IMG/VR virus record: IMGVR_UViG_3300046660_000212
Coordinates: 1-60,509 of that record
Reading direction: 5' to 3' (one strand)
Source of the DNA: a virus
Length of the DNA: 60,509 bases
The translations under genes were made by a program, and so were the position numbers. Under the pieces are notes generated by a model that saw only the letters and a program-made list of their open reading frames with translations, was not told where the DNA came from and made no database searches. Below, piece by piece: positions 20,852-30,227 of the stretch. Every line of letters starts with the position of its first letter. Within the stretch, counting starts at the first letter, position 1.

Positions 20852-21022
20852 GTGTTCACCAGCTTTCAGCCCGACGCCCGCTGGTTCGTGTTCAACGAAG
20901 AGGGCCGGACCCTCATCAAGGATCTCCAGTCACGCGGCCAAGCCACGTTCTGGATCGCTAAGCACCAGGCAAAGGCCGGGTCGCAAACCCCCCATTTGGC
21001 GGATGACCGCCTGGAGGACTAA
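20852..21022 (+). CDS. Small hypothetical protein (GTG start)
   Basis: 56 residues from GTG 20852, 4 bp after the previous stop. Contains W-F-V-F-N-E-E-G-R-T-L-I-K-D-L and F-W-I-A-K-H-Q-A-K. Stop lies 3 bp before the next ATG. Packing supports it; function unknown. Confidence 0.4.
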   Translation: MFTSFQPDARWFVFNEEGRTLIKDLQSRGQATFWIAKHQAKAGSQTPHLADDRLED

Positions 21023-21025
21023 ATT

Positions 21026-21541
21026 ATGGCTACCGGCTCTCAACTCGGTAAGGGCGGCGTTGGCACCAACGGCCGCGGCGCCGTCTCGGTTCACGCCACC
21101 GGCGGCGCTCCGCCCATGGTCGCCACGGTCGGCACCGACACCACGCCTGTCGTGACCGAGACCTACATCGCTCGGGTGTTCATCCCGATCAACGCGACCC
21201 TGACCGGCGTCTCGATCCTGAACGGCTCGGCCGTCGCCGGCAACGTCACCGCGATTCTGTATGACCACAACGGCGCCCCAGTGGCTCAGTCGGCCAGCAC
21301 GGCCCAATCGGGCACGGCTGCGCTTCAGGCCATCCCGTTCTTGGCCGCCTACCAGGCCCAGGGTCCGGGCCTCTACTTCATCGGCCTGCAGTTCAACAAC
21401 ACCTCGGCCCGGTTCCGCAGCCACGCTCTGGGCGCCTTTACCGCGTTCAAGAAGACAGGCGAGACCTACGGCACAGCCACGGTGATCTCGAGCCCCAACA
21501 GCTTCACGGCCGACCTGGGGCCGATCGCGAGCACCTACTGA
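21026..21541 (+). CDS. Beta-rich virion-type protein
   Basis: 171 residues, Gly/Ala/Thr-rich with alternating hydrophobic strands (V-F-I-P-I-N-A-T-L-T-G-V-S-I-L-N, Y-F-I-G-L-Q-F-N-N). It looks like a jelly-roll or carbohydrate-binding sandwich, as in decoration or fibre proteins. It lies just upstream of the terminase genes, with a TGATG-type join to the next gene. Specific role unknown. Confidence 0.5.
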   Translation: MATGSQLGKGGVGTNGRGAVSVHATGGAPPMVATVGTDTTPVVTETYIARVFIPINATLTGVSILNGSAVAGNVTAILYDHNGAPVAQSASTAQSGTAALQAIPFLAAYQAQGPGLYFIGLQFNNTSARFRSHALGAFTAFKKTGETYGTATVISSPNSFTADLGPIASTY

Positions 21542-21768
21542 TGGCGGCGAGCGCCAGCATGACTAACGGCCCGCTCTTTCCTCCCCGCAACGAAGGCGAT
21601 GCAGTCACTTACGTCAGTGACTTCGGAGACGTCCGAATTCCGGCGGATCTCTATGACCGCGTCGCCGCCATGGATGACGAAGCCCAGGCAAGGTGGGAGC
21701 GGGGCCTTAAGCGCCACATCTCAGACGCTTGGGTTTCGGGCGTTCCACTGGCTGAAATAGTGCTCTGA
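21541..21768 (+). CDS. Small hypothetical protein
   Basis: 75 residues; acidic N-terminus, then Y-D-R-V-A-A-M-D-D-E-A-Q-A-R-W-E-R-G-L-K-R-H. Start overlaps the last base of the preceding stop. No family recognised. Confidence 0.5.
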   Translation: MAASASMTNGPLFPPRNEGDAVTYVSDFGDVRIPADLYDRVAAMDDEAQARWERGLKRHISDAWVSGVPLAEIVL

Positions 21769-21836
21769 CGCGGGCTGCGTCATGAAGGCGGGGTCGCGGG
21801 CGTAGGCTGGGCGACCAACACACTGAGGCGCAGAGC

Positions 21837-22049
21837 ATGGCAGATCTTCAACGCAAACCCTGGCTCAAGTCCCCGCCGGAGCGCCCCAGGCTCGGTGAGG
21901 CTGTCGTCGTTGATGGGCAGACAATGACCCTCGTGGCGCGAGTGCCGTTCTTTAGGCTGGGTGAGCTTCTGTCAGGAATGCCGCAGGACTCGTTGCGTTC
22001 CGGGTTGGAGCGTTTGGGCTATTTGAAAAACAAGCCGGAAATCAAATGA
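21837..22049 (+). CDS. Small hypothetical protein
   Basis: 70 residues, MADLQRKPWLKSPPERPRLG then V-D-G-Q-T-M-T-L-V-A-R-V-P-F-F-R. Immediately upstream of the terminase small subunit with a 4-bp overlap. Its C-terminal K-P-E-I-K is repeated at the start of the next protein (Q-P-E-I-K), suggesting a small sequence duplication. Function unknown. Confidence 0.5.
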   Translation: MADLQRKPWLKSPPERPRLGEAVVVDGQTMTLVARVPFFRLGELLSGMPQDSLRSGLERLGYLKNKPEIK

Positions 22050-22513
22050 GCCAGCCGGAAATCAAACGAGGCGGTGCTCGCAAGGGTGCGGGCCGGAAGC
22101 CTAAGGCTGCGACCAAGACGGTAGAAGCCGCCGCTCCCGAAGATACGCGTCCGAAACGCGATGACGTTGGGCCGGGCCGCCCGCCAGTCGAACATCAGTT
22201 CAAGCCCGGCAACGCAGGCCGCCCCAAGGGTGCGCGCTCCAAGCTGGGAGAGGCGTTCTTGCAAGCCCTGGCCGACGACTTCGACAGCCACGGCATCGCG
22301 ACCATCGCCAAGGTGCGCGAGGAGCGGCCTCAGGACTACATGAAGGTCGTGGCCTCGCTGCTCCCGAAGGAATTCAAGATCGAAACGACGAGCGACCTGA
22401 CCGATGACCAGCTCAATGCTCGAATTCGACAGCTCGCTTCTGTCCTTGAAATCGGAGTTGGCGACGCTCCTAGAGGAGGCAAAGCGCCGCAAGGATCGGC
22501 GACGGCTCACTGA
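22046..22513 (+). CDS. Terminase small subunit
   Basis: 155 residues. A Lys/Arg/Ala/Gly-rich N-terminus (R-K-G-A-G-R-K-P-K) and a DUF5681-type segment F-K-P-G-N-A-G-R-P-K-G-A-R-S-K-L, followed by D-Y-M-K-V-V-A-S-L-L-P-K-E, as in small subunits of P22/T4-like headful packaging motors. It selects the pac site and feeds DNA to the large subunit. The large-subunit gene starts inside its 3' end, a 110-bp out-of-frame overlap. Confidence 0.75.
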   Translation: MSQPEIKRGGARKGAGRKPKAATKTVEAAAPEDTRPKRDDVGPGRPPVEHQFKPGNAGRPKGARSKLGEAFLQALADDFDSHGIATIAKVREERPQDYMKVVASLLPKEFKIETTSDLTDDQLNARIRQLASVLEIGVGDAPRGGKAPQGSATAH

Positions 22514-23099
22514 GTACACGCCATACGCCAAGCAGATGGACTTCCACGAGGCCGGCGCGACGCATCGCGAACGGCTCTTGATGGCGGGTAATCAGCTTGG
22601 AAAGACCTACTGCGGAGCTGCGGAGGCGGCCTACCACCTGACGGGCCTCTATCCTGATTGGTGGCTTGGCCGTGAGTTTGATCGGCCGGTTCGAGCTTGG
22701 GCAGGGTCTAAGACCTCGGAGGTTACGCGCGACGGAGTGCAGCGCCTTCTTGTTGGTGAGCCGAAAGACGAAAGTCAGTGGGGAACCGGAATGATCCCCG
22801 GCGCCCAACTGGTGGATTGGTCTCGACGCCAAGGAATCGCCGATGCGCTCGACAGCGTCATCGTTAAACACGTGTCGGGTGGCAACTCCTCGTGCGGATT
22901 CAAAAGCTACGACCAGGGCCGGCAGAAGTGGCAGGGCGAAACGCTCGATGTGGTTTGGTTCGATGAAGAACCGCCGATGGACATTTACATGGAAGGCCTG
23001 ACGCGAACCAATGCGACGGGCGGTATGAGCTACCTGACCTTTACCCCCCTACTCGGCATGAGCGACGTGGTCAGCATGTTTCTGGAGCAAGGCGTGTGA
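22404..23099 (+). CDS. Terminase large subunit, ATPase part
   Basis: 231 residues holding the packaging ATPase domain: Walker A A-G-N-Q-L-G-K-T at about 62-69, Walker B L-D-V-V-W-F-D-E-E at about 185-193, and the coupling motif F-T-P-L near the end. The frame stops at 23097-23099, and the nuclease domain continues in the -1 frame from 23096. In relatives both domains form one protein of about 470-500 residues, the sum of the two parts here. The stop could be bypassed by -1 frameshifting, or the two parts may be separate coupled proteins, or a base is missing in the sequence. Confidence 0.85.
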   Translation: MTSSMLEFDSSLLSLKSELATLLEEAKRRKDRRRLTEYTPYAKQMDFHEAGATHRERLLMAGNQLGKTYCGAAEAAYHLTGLYPDWWLGREFDRPVRAWAGSKTSEVTRDGVQRLLVGEPKDESQWGTGMIPGAQLVDWSRRQGIADALDSVIVKHVSGGNSSCGFKSYDQGRQKWQGETLDVVWFDEEPPMDIYMEGLTRTNATGGMSYLTFTPLLGMSDVVSMFLEQGV

Positions 23100-23827
23100 G
23101 CAGGCACGTCACCTCGATGACTATCGAGGACGCAGAGCACTACACCCCGGAGCAGCGAGCGGAGATCATCGCCAGCTATCCAGAGCATGAGCGCGAGGCC
23201 CGAACCAAGGGTGTTCCGTCCATGGGCTCTGGCCGAGTGTTCCCGATCTCCGAGGAGCAGATCACTTGCTCCCCGATGGCGATTCCTGAGTCCTGGGCGC
23301 AAATCGCTGGTGTAGACTTCGGATGGGACCACCCGTTCGCAGCCATCCGACTGGCTTGGGATAGAGACAACGACGTCATCTACGTCACTGCGGAGTATGC
23401 GGTGCGAGAACAGACGCCTGTCGTGCAGAGTGCGGCGGTCAAGGCTTGGGGCGACTGGATTCCGGTGGCGTGGCCGCACGATGGCTTGCAGCACGACAAG
23501 GGATCTGGCGTGGCGCTTAAGGAGCAGTACGCCACCCATGGCCTGAAGATGCTTCCGGAGAAGGCGACCTTCGTGGATGGCGGCAACGGCGTTGAAGCCG
23601 GTGTGATGGACATGCTGGATCGCATGAAGACCGGCCGTTGGAAGGTGTTCTCGACCTGCGGCGGCTGGCTGCAGGAGTTCCGCCTCTATCACCGCGTGAA
23701 TGGTCAGATCGTCAAAGAGCGAGACGACCGCATCAGCGCGTCTCGCTACGCCGTGATGATGCTACGCCACGCCAAGACCAAACCTCGCGCTGACAAGCTG
23801 GTCATTCCGAACTTCGCCACGGCCTAG
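23096..23827 (+). CDS. Terminase large subunit, nuclease part
   Basis: 243 residues from GTG 23096, overlapping the ATPase frame's stop (GTGA). The RNase H-like headful nuclease is visible: G-V-D-F-G-W-D-H-P-F-A at about 77-87 (first catalytic Asp), T-F-V-D-G-G-N-G-V-E and D-D-R-I-S-A-S-R-Y-A-V-M-M. The region before it (T-K-G-V-P-S-M-G-S-G-R-V-F-P) joins seamlessly in other phages to the ATPase half. No ribosome site of its own is obvious, so translation depends on coupling or frameshifting. Confidence 0.85.
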   Translation: MSRHVTSMTIEDAEHYTPEQRAEIIASYPEHEREARTKGVPSMGSGRVFPISEEQITCSPMAIPESWAQIAGVDFGWDHPFAAIRLAWDRDNDVIYVTAEYAVREQTPVVQSAAVKAWGDWIPVAWPHDGLQHDKGSGVALKEQYATHGLKMLPEKATFVDGGNGVEAGVMDMLDRMKTGRWKVFSTCGGWLQEFRLYHRVNGQIVKERDDRISASRYAVMMLRHAKTKPRADKLVIPNFATA

Positions 23828-23904
23828 AGCGCCGCCCACATCCGCGACAACGCCGGCCTCCGCGGGCCTGGCGAGCGTCTGCGCGTCCACACCGGAGCCC
23901 TCCC

Positions 23905-24300
23905 ATGGCGCATGCGAACTATCGGTCGTCTGACGGCCTCAACGATGTGCCGGTCAGCCTGCAAACGCCACTGCCGGTTACCGCTGTAGATGAGGCCGGA
24001 CAGCCGATCTCACCGGGCACTGTGGCGGGCCTGACCTACACCGACACCTCCATCGCCAGTCTATCGGCCAACCAGGCCGCCGGCACGACCGCCATCCTCG
24101 CCGCAAGCGCGACCCGCAAAGCCCTGGTGATCAATCCGCCAGCCAATTGCGGCTTGGCCCTCAGCTCTGGCGGCCCCGTGATCTGGCCCCTGTTCGCCAA
24201 CGTACCCAACAGCTTCATCGGCCAGGAATGTCCAACCGCTGCGCTCTATCTGACGACCGGGCTGTCGGCCGCTCAGGCACTTCCGATCGCGGTGGCCTAA
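23905..24300 (+). CDS. Hypothetical virion-type protein
   Basis: 131 residues, Ala/Pro/Thr-rich beta composition, with [14 protein letters not shown] and [11 protein letters not shown]. The pattern resembles small head-decoration or tail-associated beta-sandwich proteins. Lies between terminase and the SGNH protein, 1 bp from the latter. Role unknown. Confidence 0.5.
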   Translation: MAHANYRSSDGLNDVPVSLQTPLPVTAVDEAGQPISPGTVAGLTYTDTSIASLSANQAAGTTAILAASATRKALVINPPANCGLALSSGGPVIWPLFANVPNSFIGQECPTAALYLTTGLSAAQALPIAVA

Positions 24301-24301
24301 G

Positions 24302-26665
24302 ATGGGTTTCTCGGGTCCTACCTACGGCGCGGTCAAGTCTGACCTCTATCGCGGCGCGAGCACGGTTGGCTCTGTCGCCACCGAGGGCTTTGCGGCCTAT
24401 GGAGCGACCTTCCGGGGCTTCGCCTTCGGGGTGGACGTCGGGACCGACATCGCGGCCAACGCCCCCATCACGGCGGTGCGCTTTCCGGACATGACCGTCG
24501 CGGCCGGAGCGGTGACGCTGCGGCTCAAGGTGTTCACGCGTCCGCTGCTGTCCGCTGGCGTGGCCAATCCGGCCCTGAACAACGTGGTGGACTTCGCGAC
24601 CGACACCCTGGTCGGGACCTATGACTACCTGACGGATGTCGTGGGCCTGACCACGGCCGGCGTTCCGAACGCGGCCAGCGAGGTTCGCTTGGTTCTGCCC
24701 ACACCGATCCCGGCGGCGACGGTTCTGGGCCAGTGCGTCTATTTCGTGCGCCAGGTGCTAACGGCGGGTGGTGCGGCGCTGGGCCAGCTCGGCGTTGGGC
24801 GGGCTCTCGCCTCGGAATACGCCATCCCGCTGCGCAAGCGGGGTTGGAACCAGTCGAACACGTCCATCACCGCCCCAACCTGGTCTGTGTTGTCCACGGC
24901 CCCGGCCGCCGCGCGTCGTCTGGCCTACACGGTGGAGACCCAACAGTGGGTCAATGGGGTGGATTATCAGGCCCTTTCCGCAGCCCTTGCCGGCTCTCGG
25001 CCGTCGCCCAGCGACCGTATCAATCAGGCCCTGGACGCCTACGGCAACCTCAAGCGCTCGTTCAACGCCCAGTCGCTGCGTAACTACCATCGCATCCGCC
25101 GCTCCCTGACTCGCGCATCGCCCCCGGCCGCGGCGGTTCTCACGGCGTCGATCTCCAGCGCGACCATGACGGTGACGGCGGCTTCGGGCGGCCCCCTGGC
25201 GATCGGCTCGTTCGTCACCGGAACGGGGGTGACGCCTGGCACGGTGATTACCGCCCTCGGAACCGGCACAGGCGGAAACGGGACCTACACGGTCAATCCG
25301 CTCCAGACCGTCGCCTCGGGGCCGATGACCGCAAACGCGGGCAAGAGCGTCATCAGCCTGTCCGGCACGAGCTGGACGCAAAACTCCAATCGCTGGTCCG
25401 GAGGCTTCGCCAACGCCCTGGTCGCTGAGCAAGGTGACGGCGGCGGCGGTTGGACCGGCTTTGGGTTCGTGTCCGCCGGCTCTACGCCCTATGTCGATGG
25501 CGGCTCTCAGCCTGGATCGATCAACGGCAACGCTCGCTCGACCTATGGCCTGACCTATGTCGGGACCTGGACGTCCACTAACAACGGCGACTATTCGGCC
25601 GTTCCGTCGCCAGACAACGCCTGCGTCGCCAGCAGCACGGCCGGAGACTACATCAAGGCGACCGCTCCGGCCTCGCCGACCCTTTCGGGCGTCGACCTGT
25701 TCTGGATCGGCACGGCGAACGGCGTCTTGTCCTATAGCTGGGATAACGTCAGCTTCACCAATATCAACGTCCAGGGTACAGTCGGGGACTGCAGCTTCGC
25801 GGCCCTGACTGGTTTCCCGACCTCCGGCGCGATCAACCTCTATCTCAAGGTTGTGAGCGGGACCTGTAAGCCGGCCGGCGTCAACTGGCTGAGCGCGGCC
25901 TCTGGTGTCGTGGTCCACAAGTTGGGCTGCGGCGGCCACTCGGCGGCGGAGTTGGCGGTCCAGGCCATCAAGACCTCATGGCAGGCTGCCATGGCGCGTC
26001 TGGGCATTACGACCGCCCAGATCATGCACGGCACCAACGATCAGGGCGCGGCCGGTGTTGGGCCGGCTACGTACGCGAGCAACCACCAGGCGATCGTGGG
26101 CGGCATCAAGACGGCGCTCCCCGGCGCGGACATCATCATCGTGATGGAGGCGGAGAACGCCCGCACCACGAACGTGACCACGATGCCCGCGTTGTCCGCC
26201 GCCGCCGCTGCCGTAGCTGGGGCTGCGGACTATGCCTTCTACGACCTCCAATGGGACTTCGGCGATCCGACCAATCCGGGCGAATACCAGTCGACTGGAG
26301 CGCGCCCGCTGTTCAACGCCGCCGACCTCTTCCACCCGGAGCCCGCGACCGGCGGCCGGCTGATCGAGGCCGCGCTGCTGAACTTCTACAACCAGAAGAC
26401 CGGCAACCCCGCGTCCCAACTGTCGGGGACCTCGCCGGCCATTGGCGGGAGCGCTCTGTTGGCCGGTGGAACGGCAACGGACACGGTCAATATCTCTGGC
26501 GCGGCGGTAGGCATGGCGGTCGCCGTCACGCCTAACACCTATCCGGGCGCGGGGGTGGATTGGGACGCCTATGTCTCCGCGCCAGGCGTGGTCACGGTCG
26601 TCGTGACGGGGATCATCGCTGTCACTCCGACCGCCTCGACCTACAATGTTCGAGTTCTGGCCTAG
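24302..26665 (+). CDS. Tail protein with SGNH/GDSL hydrolase domain
   Basis: 787 residues. Residues about 276-345 form a fibre-type module common in phage tails ([25 protein letters not shown]). An SGNH hydrolase follows: candidate nucleophile Ser357 (S-G-T-S-W), Gly in G-C-G-G-H (about 542-546), Asn579 in H-G-T-N-D, and D-L-F-H-P with His678. The usual G-D-S is G-T-S here. A C-terminal Ig-like domain (about 710-787) ends it. It could deacetylate a surface polysaccharide during adsorption. Placement between terminase and portal is atypical for an adsorption protein. Confidence 0.7.
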   Translation: MGFSGPTYGAVKSDLYRGASTVGSVATEGFAAYGATFRGFAFGVDVGTDIAANAPITAVRFPDMTVAAGAVTLRLKVFTRPLLSAGVANPALNNVVDFATDTLVGTYDYLTDVVGLTTAGVPNAASEVRLVLPTPIPAATVLGQCVYFVRQVLTAGGAALGQLGVGRALASEYAIPLRKRGWNQSNTSITAPTWSVLSTAPAAARRLAYTVETQQWVNGVDYQALSAALAGSRPSPSDRINQALDAYGNLKRSFNAQSLRNYHRIRRSLTRASPPAAAVLTASISSATMTVTAASGGPLAIGSFVTGTGVTPGTVITALGTGTGGNGTYTVNPLQTVASGPMTANAGKSVISLSGTSWTQNSNRWSGGFANALVAEQGDGGGGWTGFGFVSAGSTPYVDGGSQPGSINGNARSTYGLTYVGTWTSTNNGDYSAVPSPDNACVASSTAGDYIKATAPASPTLSGVDLFWIGTANGVLSYSWDNVSFTNINVQGTVGDCSFAALTGFPTSGAINLYLKVVSGTCKPAGVNWLSAASGVVVHKLGCGGHSAAELAVQAIKTSWQAAMARLGITTAQIMHGTNDQGAAGVGPATYASNHQAIVGGIKTALPGADIIIVMEAENARTTNVTTMPALSAAAAAVAGAADYAFYDLQWDFGDPTNPGEYQSTGARPLFNAADLFHPEPATGGRLIEAALLNFYNQKTGNPASQLSGTSPAIGGSALLAGGTATDTVNISGAAVGMAVAVTPNTYPGAGVDWDAYVSAPGVVTVVVTGIIAVTPTASTYNVRVLA

Positions 26666-26706
26666 CCCCATGGCCGAAAGCGCAGAACCCATCCTGAGGT
26701 CCCAGC

Positions 26707-28851
26707 ATGACCGATGACGATCTGCTGGCCATCGTCCGGAGCGAACAGCGCCGCTCGATCGGCTTCGATCTCGACAGCGAACTGACCGAGGAGCGCGAGC
26801 GGGCGCTGAACTACATCAAGGGCTATATGCCCGACGCTCCGACGCTGCCGGGCCGATCCAAGGCGGTTTCACTGGACGTCGCCGACGCCGTCGAGACGAT
26901 CCTGCCGGACGTTGTCGAGATATTCACGGGCGGCGATGACGTCGTGTCCTTCTCCCCGATCGGCGAGGAGGACGAGGATGCGGCCCAGCAGGAAACCGAT
27001 TACGTCCGCCACGTGATCTTCAACGAGAACCCTGGTTTCCTGATCATGACGTCCGCGTTCAAGGACGCGTTCCAGGCCAAGACTGGCGTTTTCAAGTGGT
27101 GGTGGGAAGAGAAGGCCTGCCCGCCGGAGACCTTCAAGGGCAAATCGGCCATTGAGCTTCAACTGGCCGAGGAAGACGGCAGCATCTCCGATGTCGTCCA
27201 GTCTCCCGAATGGGACGGGCAGGGCGAGCCGCTCTATGACTTCACGCTGACTAAACCGCCTCAGGGTCGGGCTGTGGTCGATGTCGTGGCGCCGGAGGAC
27301 ATCACGGTCTCGGCCGACACGGTCTGGCTGCGCCAATCGACCTACTGCGCCACCCGGTCACGTCCGCGGGCTCAGGATCTCATCGCTCAAGGCATCGACG
27401 CCGATCTGGTCGACGACCTGCCAGCCTACAGCGCCCCGCAGAACGACACGATCTCGCAGGCCCGCGATACGGTCGCCGAGAGCAGCCAAGGCTATGGCGG
27501 CAACGCCAACCACGGAATGCGCCAGGTGGAGGTGGTCGAGCACTACGTCCGCGTGATGGAGCCGCCGAACACCTACGCGACTCTGTATCAAGTGCTCACG
27601 GGCGGGAATGGCGAGAGCGCCAAACTGCTGCGCAAGCAGAAGGTCAACTCGATCCAGCTTTCGGCGATTACGCCGTTTCTCGTCACTCACCGATTTTACG
27701 GTGAGTCCATCGCCGACAAGCTGATGGAAGTCCAGAAGATCAAGACCGCCCTGACGCGGATGGACCTGGACAGCGGCTACTTCGCGCTCAACCAGCGCAA
27801 CGAAATCGACATGACGCGCGCCAACGAGTGGACGATTTCGGATTACCTAAACAACGTCCCCGGCTCGCCCGTTCGCACCAACGGCCAGGGGGTGGTCTCT
27901 CCGCTGCAGTCTGGCGGCCTCGGCTTCGACGCCCAGGCCAGGCTTGAATACTGGTCCACGGAGGCGGAAAAGCGCTCCGGCGTGGTTCGTAACGCCCAAG
28001 GCCTGAACCCGGACACGCTGCACGACACGGCTAAGGGCGCCATGGCCCTGATGGCGGCGGCTCAGAAGCGCATTCGAATGATCGCGCGCACCTTCGCTGA
28101 GACTGGGATCAAAGACCTGTTCATGGGCGTCCATGACCTTCTCCGCCAGCACGCGATGCAGGCCAAGGTCGTTAAGCTCCGCAACAAATGGGTGCCGGTC
28201 AATCCGTCGTCGTGGGCCGTCCGCAACGACATGACCATCGAGGTTGGCCTGGGGGCTTCGGGTCGTGAGCACGACATGATGGTTCTCGATCGCATCGCCA
28301 GCGATCAGGCCGCCATTGTCGGTGCCCAAGGTGGCATGAATGGCCCGCTGGTCAAGACGTCCAACGTCTACGCCCTGGCTGTGAAGCGCGCCGAGAAGGC
28401 TGGAGTCAAGAACCCTGAGGCCTACTTCTCCGATCCGAAGGATGCGCCGCCACCCGGACCGCCGCCGCCGGACCCCAAAGTGCTGGAGGCCCAGGCCAAG
28501 ATTGACCTGCAGCGCGAACAGATGGCGCAGCAGGCGCAGTCCGACCAAGCCCGCCTGGAGATGGATCAAGCCCAAGCGCTGGCAACTTTCCACCTCAAGC
28601 AACAAGAGCAAGAGGCGAATTTCACCCTCCAGCAACAGAAGCACGAGAACGAAATCGCGATCAAGCACCGCGAATTGGATCAACGTGAAGCTCAGATCGC
28701 AGCCGAACTTCAGCTAAAGCGCGAGGAGTTGGAGGCAGAACTGGCGCTGAAGGCCCGGGGTCAAACGATCGACGCCATGGTCGGGGTGCATGAGGCCGAA
28801 AGTGATGCCAACGTTACGTCTGACGTCGAGCCTGGCGGAGAGCCGGGATGA
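26707..28851 (+). CDS. Portal protein (P22-like, long C-terminal barrel)
   Basis: 714 residues. The N-terminal body begins with R-S-E-Q-R-R-S-I-G-F-D and E-R-A-L-N-Y-I-K-G-Y-M-P and includes a crown/wing core with T-P-F-L-V-T-H-R-F-Y-G-E-S-I-A-D. After about residue 585 a Pro-rich hinge leads to a 100-residue Gln/Glu-rich coiled coil, like the P22 portal barrel that senses headful packaging. Twelve copies form the DNA channel at one capsid vertex. The small gene at 28848 overlaps its stop by ATGA. Confidence 0.88.
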   Translation: MTDDDLLAIVRSEQRRSIGFDLDSELTEERERALNYIKGYMPDAPTLPGRSKAVSLDVADAVETILPDVVEIFTGGDDVVSFSPIGEEDEDAAQQETDYVRHVIFNENPGFLIMTSAFKDAFQAKTGVFKWWWEEKACPPETFKGKSAIELQLAEEDGSISDVVQSPEWDGQGEPLYDFTLTKPPQGRAVVDVVAPEDITVSADTVWLRQSTYCATRSRPRAQDLIAQGIDADLVDDLPAYSAPQNDTISQARDTVAESSQGYGGNANHGMRQVEVVEHYVRVMEPPNTYATLYQVLTGGNGESAKLLRKQKVNSIQLSAITPFLVTHRFYGESIADKLMEVQKIKTALTRMDLDSGYFALNQRNEIDMTRANEWTISDYLNNVPGSPVRTNGQGVVSPLQSGGLGFDAQARLEYWSTEAEKRSGVVRNAQGLNPDTLHDTAKGAMALMAAAQKRIRMIARTFAETGIKDLFMGVHDLLRQHAMQAKVVKLRNKWVPVNPSSWAVRNDMTIEVGLGASGREHDMMVLDRIASDQAAIVGAQGGMNGPLVKTSNVYALAVKRAEKAGVKNPEAYFSDPKDAPPPGPPPPDPKVLEAQAKIDLQREQMAQQAQSDQARLEMDQAQALATFHLKQQEQEANFTLQQQKHENEIAIKHRELDQREAQIAAELQLKREELEAELALKARGQTIDAMVGVHEAESDANVTSDVEPGGEPG

Positions 28852-29123
28852 CCGAAGACCAAGCCATCCACAAGGGCCGGCGAGCCGCCACCGAGCTGAC
28901 CGAGACCCAATGGGCCTTCGACCAGATGAAGGTACTCCTCGTCGAGAAGTTGGTCGCCACTGGCGTCGACGCTGTCGCCACCCGCGAGAAGTACTACGAC
29001 GCCCTCAAGGCCATTGAGATGGTCCGCAAGGCCCTCGTCGAGACCATGGCCAACGGCCAGGCCGTCGCCCACAACCGCGACATGGCATCGCTCCTTTCGC
29101 CCGCCGACCAAGACCGGCGCTAG
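28848..29123 (+). CDS. Small head-cluster protein
   Basis: 91 residues, helical and charged (MTEDQAIHKGRRAATELTET..L-V-E-K-L-V-A-T-G-V-D-A). ATGA overlap with the portal gene. Similar small genes sit between portal and scaffold in many podophages. Function unknown. Confidence 0.55.
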   Translation: MTEDQAIHKGRRAATELTETQWAFDQMKVLLVEKLVATGVDAVATREKYYDALKAIEMVRKALVETMANGQAVAHNRDMASLLSPADQDRR

Positions 29124-29150
29124 ACCAACACCCACCCCCAAGGTGAATTC

Positions 29151-30227
29151 ATGACCACCGAAGCTGCGGCCGACACCGGCCCGCTGAGCATTGACGCGGC
29201 TGTGGCGCTGATGACCGCGCCTGCTGTCGAGCCCGAGAAGATCGAACAACCCGCCGCCGTAGTGGCTGAGCAGGCGCCCGTCGAGGCCGCCGCCGAGCCC
29301 GAAACGGGCGGCGAGGAACCCCAATCTGAGTCCGCCACCACGGACGACGACGCTGGCGAGGCTGCAGAGCCCGGCGACGGCGAAGAAGCGGAAACCCCTC
29401 CGGAGGCTGCGGCCCAACCGGTGGATGCTCCGCAATGGTGGGAAGCCGACAAGAAGGCGCTGTTCGCGCAACTCACCCCCGAGCTTCAGGCCACGGTTAG
29501 GGCCATGGAAGACCGGCGAGAAGCGCTCACTGCCAAATCGAGGCAAGAGGCCGCCGAAGCGCGAAAGCAAGCCGAGTCCGAGGTCAACGGCGTCAAAGCC
29601 CTGGCCGAACAACTCAGCACCTTCGTGCCCCAAGCGGTCGAAATGTTCAAAACCGAGTGGGAAAATATCGATTGGGACGGATGGGTCGATCGCATCCAAG
29701 CCGAGGAAGACCCTGAAGTCGCCGCCCGTGATCTGGTGGCGTACAACAAGGCTAAGCTCGGCATGGAGCGCGCCCAAACCACCCTCCAAAAGCTTCAGAA
29801 GTCCCAGGTAGAAGCCGAGCAGATCGCCCGTCAAGCCTTCGTGCGCGAAGTCGTGGCGGACCTGCAGGAACACGCCCCGGAACTGCTGAAGCCCGACAAT
29901 CAGAAGGCCCTTGGCGAGTACATCGTCAAGTCTGGCCTTCCGCCCGAAGCCATGGGCCAAGCCTCCGCCAAGGAACTGATCGTCGCTCACAAGGCGATGC
30001 TCTGGGACCAGGCGCAGGCCGCCGCCAAGGCCAAGGCCGCCACCCCCGCTCCGAAACCCTTGACGCCGCCTGTCCGCACCGTCGCCCCTGTGGCGGCCCC
30101 GGCACAGGCAAGCAACCCCGCAAATCGTGAGGTCGCCCGTCTTTCCAACCGGCTGTCGCAGACGCACAGCCAAGAGGACGGGATCGCCCTCATTTTGGCC
30201 ATGGGCCAGAAAGGACGCGGCCAATGA
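29151..30227 (+). CDS. Scaffolding protein
   Basis: 358 residues. A very acidic, Ala/Pro/Glu-rich, disordered N-terminus (about 1-90), W-W-E-A-D-K-K-A-L-F-A, a long helical centre (K-S-R-Q-E-A-A-E-A-R-K-Q-A-E), then an Ala/Pro linker and a short basic C-terminal helix (about 315-345), the expected coat-binding end. Position between portal and capsid and this composition identify the assembly scaffold. The last codon region overlaps the capsid start by ATGA. Confidence 0.82.
   Translation: MTTEAAADTGPLSIDAAVALMTAPAVEPEKIEQPAAVVAEQAPVEAAAEPETGGEEPQSESATTDDDAGEAAEPGDGEEAETPPEAAAQPVDAPQWWEADKKALFAQLTPELQATVRAMEDRREALTAKSRQEAAEARKQAESEVNGVKALAEQLSTFVPQAVEMFKTEWENIDWDGWVDRIQAEEDPEVAARDLVAYNKAKLGMERAQTTLQKLQKSQVEAEQIARQAFVREVVADLQEHAPELLKPDNQKALGEYIVKSGLPPEAMGQASAKELIVAHKAMLWDQAQAAAKAKAATPAPKPLTPPVRTVAPVAAPAQASNPANREVARLSNRLSQTHSQEDGIALILAMGQKGRGQ

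Noticed and set aside
24758-25939. 393-residue minus-strand open frame opposite the SGNH protein
   Set aside because: Arg/Gly/Asp-rich shadow frame with no domain; the plus-strand frame is much longer and has catalytic motifs.
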